A stretch of DNA of 64,000 bases. Source: Epiperipatus broadwayi. Taxonomy: Eukaryota; Onychophora; Udeonychophora; Euonychophora; Peripatidae. Both the position numbers and the translations under genes were made by a program. The notes under the pieces were generated by a model. The model had not been told where the DNA came from, ran no database searches, and saw only the letters and a program-made list of their open reading frames with translations. Where the stretch lies: assembly GCA_028023455.1 (NCBI GenBank), contig JAQFVV010000017.1, forward strand, positions 2,299,001-2,363,000, read 5' to 3'. This document shows, one piece after another, positions 59,693-64,000 of the stretch (its first letter is position 1; each line of letters starts with the position of its first letter).

Positions 59693-60084
59693 TTATATAT
59701 TGTAAATGATTGTAAGAAGTTTAAATTTGTTAAATTTATTTATTTGATATGACTTTTCTTCCAAAAACATAAGCTTGTGGTTAAGACCTGTAGAGGTCCC
59801 TACTATCGCATTTTTACATGCACATTCTTGAGGTTACAGCCTTAGTAAATATTACTCAAGTACAATTTAATGTAAATAATGTCCAATAGATAGAGTGGAT
59901 ATAATAAATTTATCATGTGATTTGTATAATTAAAGATCTTGAGAATGTTCCATGGAGATGAAAGCTGGTTCTATCAATTTTAAAATATAATCATTAGTTG
60001 TTTATTTCAATCTTATTAAGATTGATTATTTAATTTATTTATATATTACAACATTGTGGACAAATAAGTTATATTAGACATTTG

Positions 60085-63000
60085 ACCATTCATCATCATC
60101 ATCAACCATTATCAATCCACTGCAGGATGAAGGTCTCTCCAAGTTTAATCCATCTTCTCCGATCTTTAGCTTCTCTTCTCCACATCACCCCTGCACACTT
60201 TCTTATTTCATCCATCCATCTCACATGTAGTCTCTTTCTGAGTCTTTTACAATCTCTTGGAATCCAGTTTAAAATTTCAATTGTCCATCTGTTATCATCT
60301 CTTCTAGCAATATGTCCAGCCCAACTCCATTTCAATCTTTTAATTTTTTCAATGAGGTCAGTAACACCTGTTTGTTCTCTTACCCATACATTGCATTTTC
60401 ATTCTCTTCTTGTTACTCCCAACATACATCTCTCCATACTTCTTTGAGTGGTCTGAAGTCTCTGACTGCTCTTCTATTAAGTGTCCAAGTCTCAGATCCA
60501 TAAGTAAGAACTGTTAAAACATATTTGTTAAAAACCTTCCTTTTCAAACATATAGGCATATTTTCTTTTAGTATCAAGTTATTTCTACCAAAAGCACTCC
60601 AACAAAGTTTAATTCTATGATTAATTTCCTCCATTATGTTTCCATCTGTATTAATAATCTGACCAAGGTATTTGTAACTGTTAACTACTTCTAATTCATC
60701 ATAATCAATCTTTATTTTCATATTTTGAGCAAATCGATTAAACATTACCTTAGTCTTTTTAACATTTATCTTTAGTCCTACTTTCCTACTTTCATCTGAT
60801 AACTCCTGCAACATTTCCTGCAGCTCTGAAGCATTATTTGCAAAAACAACTACATCATCTGCAAAATCTAAATGACTTAAATAATCTCCAATTACTTTCA
60901 CTCCTTTAGTTTCCCATTTTAATCCACAAAATACTTCTTGCAGCACTGCTGTAAAAAGTTTTGGAGATATGGAGTCACCTTGTCTTACACTTTTCTCAAT
61001 GTTGACTTTCCCAGTATCATTATGTAATCTAATTGCTGCTGTTGCATTTTTGTAAATATTCTTTAAAATATGACAATATCCTGGATCTATACCTTGATGA
61101 TCCCTTTAATCACTGAAGAAATGTTTATAGAATCAAATGCCTTTTCATAATCTACAAATCCAAAACATAATGACAACTCATATTCATTTGTCCTTTCTAT
61201 AACTTCTCTCAATACCTGGATATGATCTACTGTACTAAAACCACTTTTAAATCCAGCTTGTTCTCTTGGTTGGTGGAAATCTAATGTTCTCTGTAGACGA
61301 GTTGTAATTATCTTGTAAATAAGCATTTATTTTATATAGCGCATGTTTATAAATTGTAATACATTAAAGATGAGCCTTTCAAGCTATTGTGCATACACTT
61401 TTTTATGAGTGTTAATAATAAATGAATACTTTAACTCCCAACACAAGATATAGTATTTAAGAAAGAATAAAATGAATCCACTTATTCTTTCCAACCCAAA
61501 TGCTTATATATGGGAAAATCTTAAGTATTATTCTTTCCAACCCAAATGCTTATATATGAGCAAATCTTAAATACTGGAAGTGAAAGCGTGAGGATAGACC
61601 ACTCACTTTAAATTACTGTTTACGATGTCTGAATGAATGATGTTGATGAAATTATCTAGAATTTACTAAACATCATTCTCAAATAAAATTTAAACATATG
61701 TAAATAAGCATTTATTTTATATAGTGCATGTTTATAAATTGTAATACATTAAAGATCAGACATCGTAAACAGTAATTTAAAGTGAGTGGTCTATCCTCAT
61801 GCTTTCACTTCCAGTACTAAGATTTGCCCATATATAAGCATTTGGGTTGGAAAGAATAAGTGGATTCATTTAATCTTTCTTAAATACTATATTTTGTGTT
61901 GGGAGAAAGTATTCATTTATTATTAACACTCATAAAAAGCAGATGCACAAAAGCTTGAAAGGCTGATCTTTAATGTATTGTAATTATCTTGGTAAAATTT
62001 TTATATAAAACTGATAAAAGGCTGATAGGTCTGTAATTTTTAATATCTTCTTTGTCACCTTTTTTAAATATTAATATTATTACTGCATTCTTCCAATCAT
62101 CTGGTACATCTTTATCATTTAGACATTTGGTATATAACTTTGCTAAAAAAAATTCTATTTCTTCATCTGCTTCTTTTAATATATCAATTATAATTTCATC
62201 ATTACCTGGAGCCTTTCCTTTTGGCATACATCTAATTGCATGTCTCACTTCTTCATTTAAAATTCTGGGCAATTCGGAAGATGTAATAGATATAGGAGGT
62301 ACTTGTTCTTTATTACTATATAATTCTTGATAAAAATCTTCTACCAATTTCATGATGTCATCTCTCTTTTTAGTAACAATTCCATCTTTTTTTCTTATTG
62401 CAGATATAAATTTCCTACCAATACCAATATGTTGTTTTACATTCTTAGGACTTTTATTTTCTTTTACAGCTTTCCTTGCTAGTTCACAGTTATACTTTCT
62501 TATATCATTTTCAACTCTTTTCCGCACCATTTTACAAAATTTGAGATATTCAATTCTTTTTAATGCATCATTTTTGTATATCTTCATATTCCTTCTTTTC
62601 TTCATAAATCCTCTAGTCTCAGTAGAAATTTTATTGGTCAATTGCTGCTTTTTTCTACCAGCTATCTTTGTTGCAGTTTTTAAAAGTGTATCAGTTATTT
62701 TCATATTAATTTCATTCAAATCTGAATCATGTTCAAAATCTAATACTTGAAACTGATTTGTAAGTTCTAATTTCACTTCATTAGAATGTTTGTGAAGATT
62801 AGGAATATCAACTGTAAATATTGTTTTTCTTAATAATTTTTGTCTCTCTAGTTTTACATTAACATGTATCTTACATCTTACTAATCGATGATCACTTCCT
62901 GTGTTAAATTTATTAAGAACATTACAATCTTGAAATATGTATTTCCTGTTAGTCAAAATATAATCCAATTCTGCTGTACCTTCATTTGGATGCTTCCATG

Positions 63001-63695
63001 TCCATTTCCTTTTAACATTTTTCTCAAAAAAAGAATTCATAATATAAAGTTTTTCTTTTTCTGCAAACTCCATAAGTCTATGTCCTCTCTCATCTATTAC
63101 CATAACCAAAATTACCTACAGCACTTTCATCTTTCATTTGTTTACCAATTCTAGCATTAAAGTCTCCCATAACAATTTTAAAATGTTGTTTACTCTGATC
63201 AAAAACCTTTTGTACATCCATATAAAAATCTTCTACTACTTCATCACTATGAGAACTTGTTGGGGCATAAACTTGAATTATCTGCATTTGGTATCTGCTA
63301 TTAAGTTGTATAACTAATCTTGTCACTCTGTCCAATACACCATCAATCTCCACAATATTGTTCTTCCACTTTTTATTTATAATGAATCCTACTCCACCTG
63401 TATTTCCAATATTTGTGCCTTTATAATAGAGTACATGTCCACTTTTTAAATCAATTGTCTCTTCACCTTTTCTTCTAACTTCACAAAGTCCAATAATGTC
63501 CCATTTAATATACGAAAGTTCTTCTTCTCATTCTTGCAATCTTCCTTCACTTGAAAGTGATCTGCAGTTGTAAGTACCTAAATAAAAAGTCGTCATCAAA
63601 TGTCAGCCTGGGTCCGCAATCAGAGGATTCTTAGCACCCTCCACCTTCACCCACCAACCGCTGCCTTGGTTGGTGACTTTACAGCCTCCTGGGAA
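60085..63695 (-). pseudogene. RTE-like LINE copy 1 (endonuclease + reverse transcriptase)
   Basis: The most complete LINE. Order on the minus strand: apurinic-type endonuclease at about 63600-62870 with TYNCRSL, DIIGLCEVR, VYAPTS, GDFNARIG and SDHRLV; a basic linker; then reverse transcriptase with [51 protein letters not shown] and the catalytic FADDVVVFA at about 60865. The C-terminal TYGSETWTLNRR and WSWAGHIARR...DNRW are typical of this LINE group. The 3' end is a short (TGA)n-like tail. The protein would nick DNA and copy its RNA at the nick. Damage: TGA at 63530-63528, frameshifts near 63096, 61105 and 60410, stop at 60413, and the 662-bp insertion at 61316-61977. The region 63600-63695 is GC-richer and probably its 5' leader. 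Plus-strand ORFs here are shadows. RTE is my best clade assignment; a tree is needed. Confidence 0.85.
61316..61977. mobile_element. 662-bp palindromic insertion inside the LINE
   Basis: Bounded by ttgtaattatcttg at 61302-61315 and 61978-61991 (14 bp, perfect); both belong to the codons for the KIIT region of the reverse transcriptase. Arms mirror each other (gcctttcaagct...aaatgaatacttt with aaagtattcattt...agcttgaaaggc; 'gtgagtggtctatcctca' pairs with 'tgaggatagaccactcac'). A 50-bp direct repeat 'aagcatttattttatatag.gcatgtttataaattgtaatac' occurs at 61321 and 61706. No canonical hammerhead core found. Insertion size and duplication length resemble the HR elements. Confidence 0.88.
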
Positions 63696-64000
63696 TAAGG
63701 GTCATGTTTTATTTTTGTCTGTCATAATTGTATATATGTGTTGGAAAAATATTTATCATTTACACAAACATTCATTCTAAACTTATCAGGAACTGAGAAG
63801 AAAGACCATGGTGTTTCTTGATTTTAAACTCAGAGGTAAAAAGCCAATAAACTCATCACACTGGCTAATGCATGTTGGTGAGCAGCCCATCCATGTTCAT
63901 ATACTATATGAATAATCACATAGTAATAACAGCTGCAACGACAATAACATATGGAGTGGACATTAGGAATTTGCCCTGCTCGGTTCCTTTAAGGCTTCCA
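63696..64000. other. Non-coding stretch at window end
   Basis: No ORF or repeat identified. Confidence 0.4.

Noticed and set aside
60082-60503. Plus-strand ORFs of 121 and 63 codons
   Set aside because: Antisense of the LINE C-terminus.
62052-62750. Plus-strand ORFs of 92 and 132 codons
   Set aside because: Antisense of the LINE reverse-transcriptase and linker region.

Overview
The window is AT-rich, intron/intergenic-like DNA from a metazoan, most likely an invertebrate. Reasons: long AT, ATT and poly-A/T runs, no dense coding, and a eukaryotic repeat load (RTE-like LINE, Penelope-like GIY-YIG remnants, mariner, hAT MITEs, a tRNA-related SINE). I cannot name the species, and I see no convincing host gene. 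The only non-repeat ORF worth keeping is a 154-codon minus-strand ORF at 58909-59373.

Layout. 0-3 kb: LINE 3' remnant, Penelope-like GIY-YIG remnant, and a palindromic element with a hammerhead-like core. 3-8.9 kb: no gene seen. 8.9-13.5 kb: one HR-A repeat, otherwise AT-rich DNA. 13.5-21.6 kb: two SINEs, a broken LINE copy carrying HR-D insertions, a second LINE 3' fragment and a 1.4 kb hAT-type MITE. 22-40 kb: HR-A, HR-B and HR-D palindromes, SINEs, a mariner deletion derivative, a GIY-YIG fragment and a non-LTR RT C-terminal fragment. 42-51 kb: HR-C palindrome, 39-bp minisatellite, a dense HR-A cluster, a hAT MITE and a second type of GIY-YIG fragment. 51-60 kb: HR-D palindrome, Penelope-like linker ORF between inverted arms, HR-B cluster and the unknown ORF. 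60-63.7 kb: the best LINE copy (endonuclease plus reverse transcriptase, minus strand), interrupted by a 662-bp palindromic insertion with a 14-bp target duplication.

Main observation. Most of the middle-repetitive DNA here is small palindromic (head-to-head) elements whose arms carry hammerhead-ribozyme folds. HR-A, HR-B, HR-C, HR-D and HR-E are my own labels. HR-A and HR-B show an almost complete type-I hammerhead: CUGANGA core, stem II, GAAA, a tiny self-complementary stem III, a UH cleavage position and a two-part stem I, with compensatory changes between copies. HR-C has one good copy. HR-D and HR-E are hammerhead-like but deviate. Several insertions are bounded by 11-14 bp target duplications, two of them inside LINE coding sequence. 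Hammerheads are known in Penelope-like elements and in small non-autonomous 'retrozymes'. Penelope-type GIY-YIG remnants are present in the window, so mobilisation by that machinery is a reasonable inference, not shown here.
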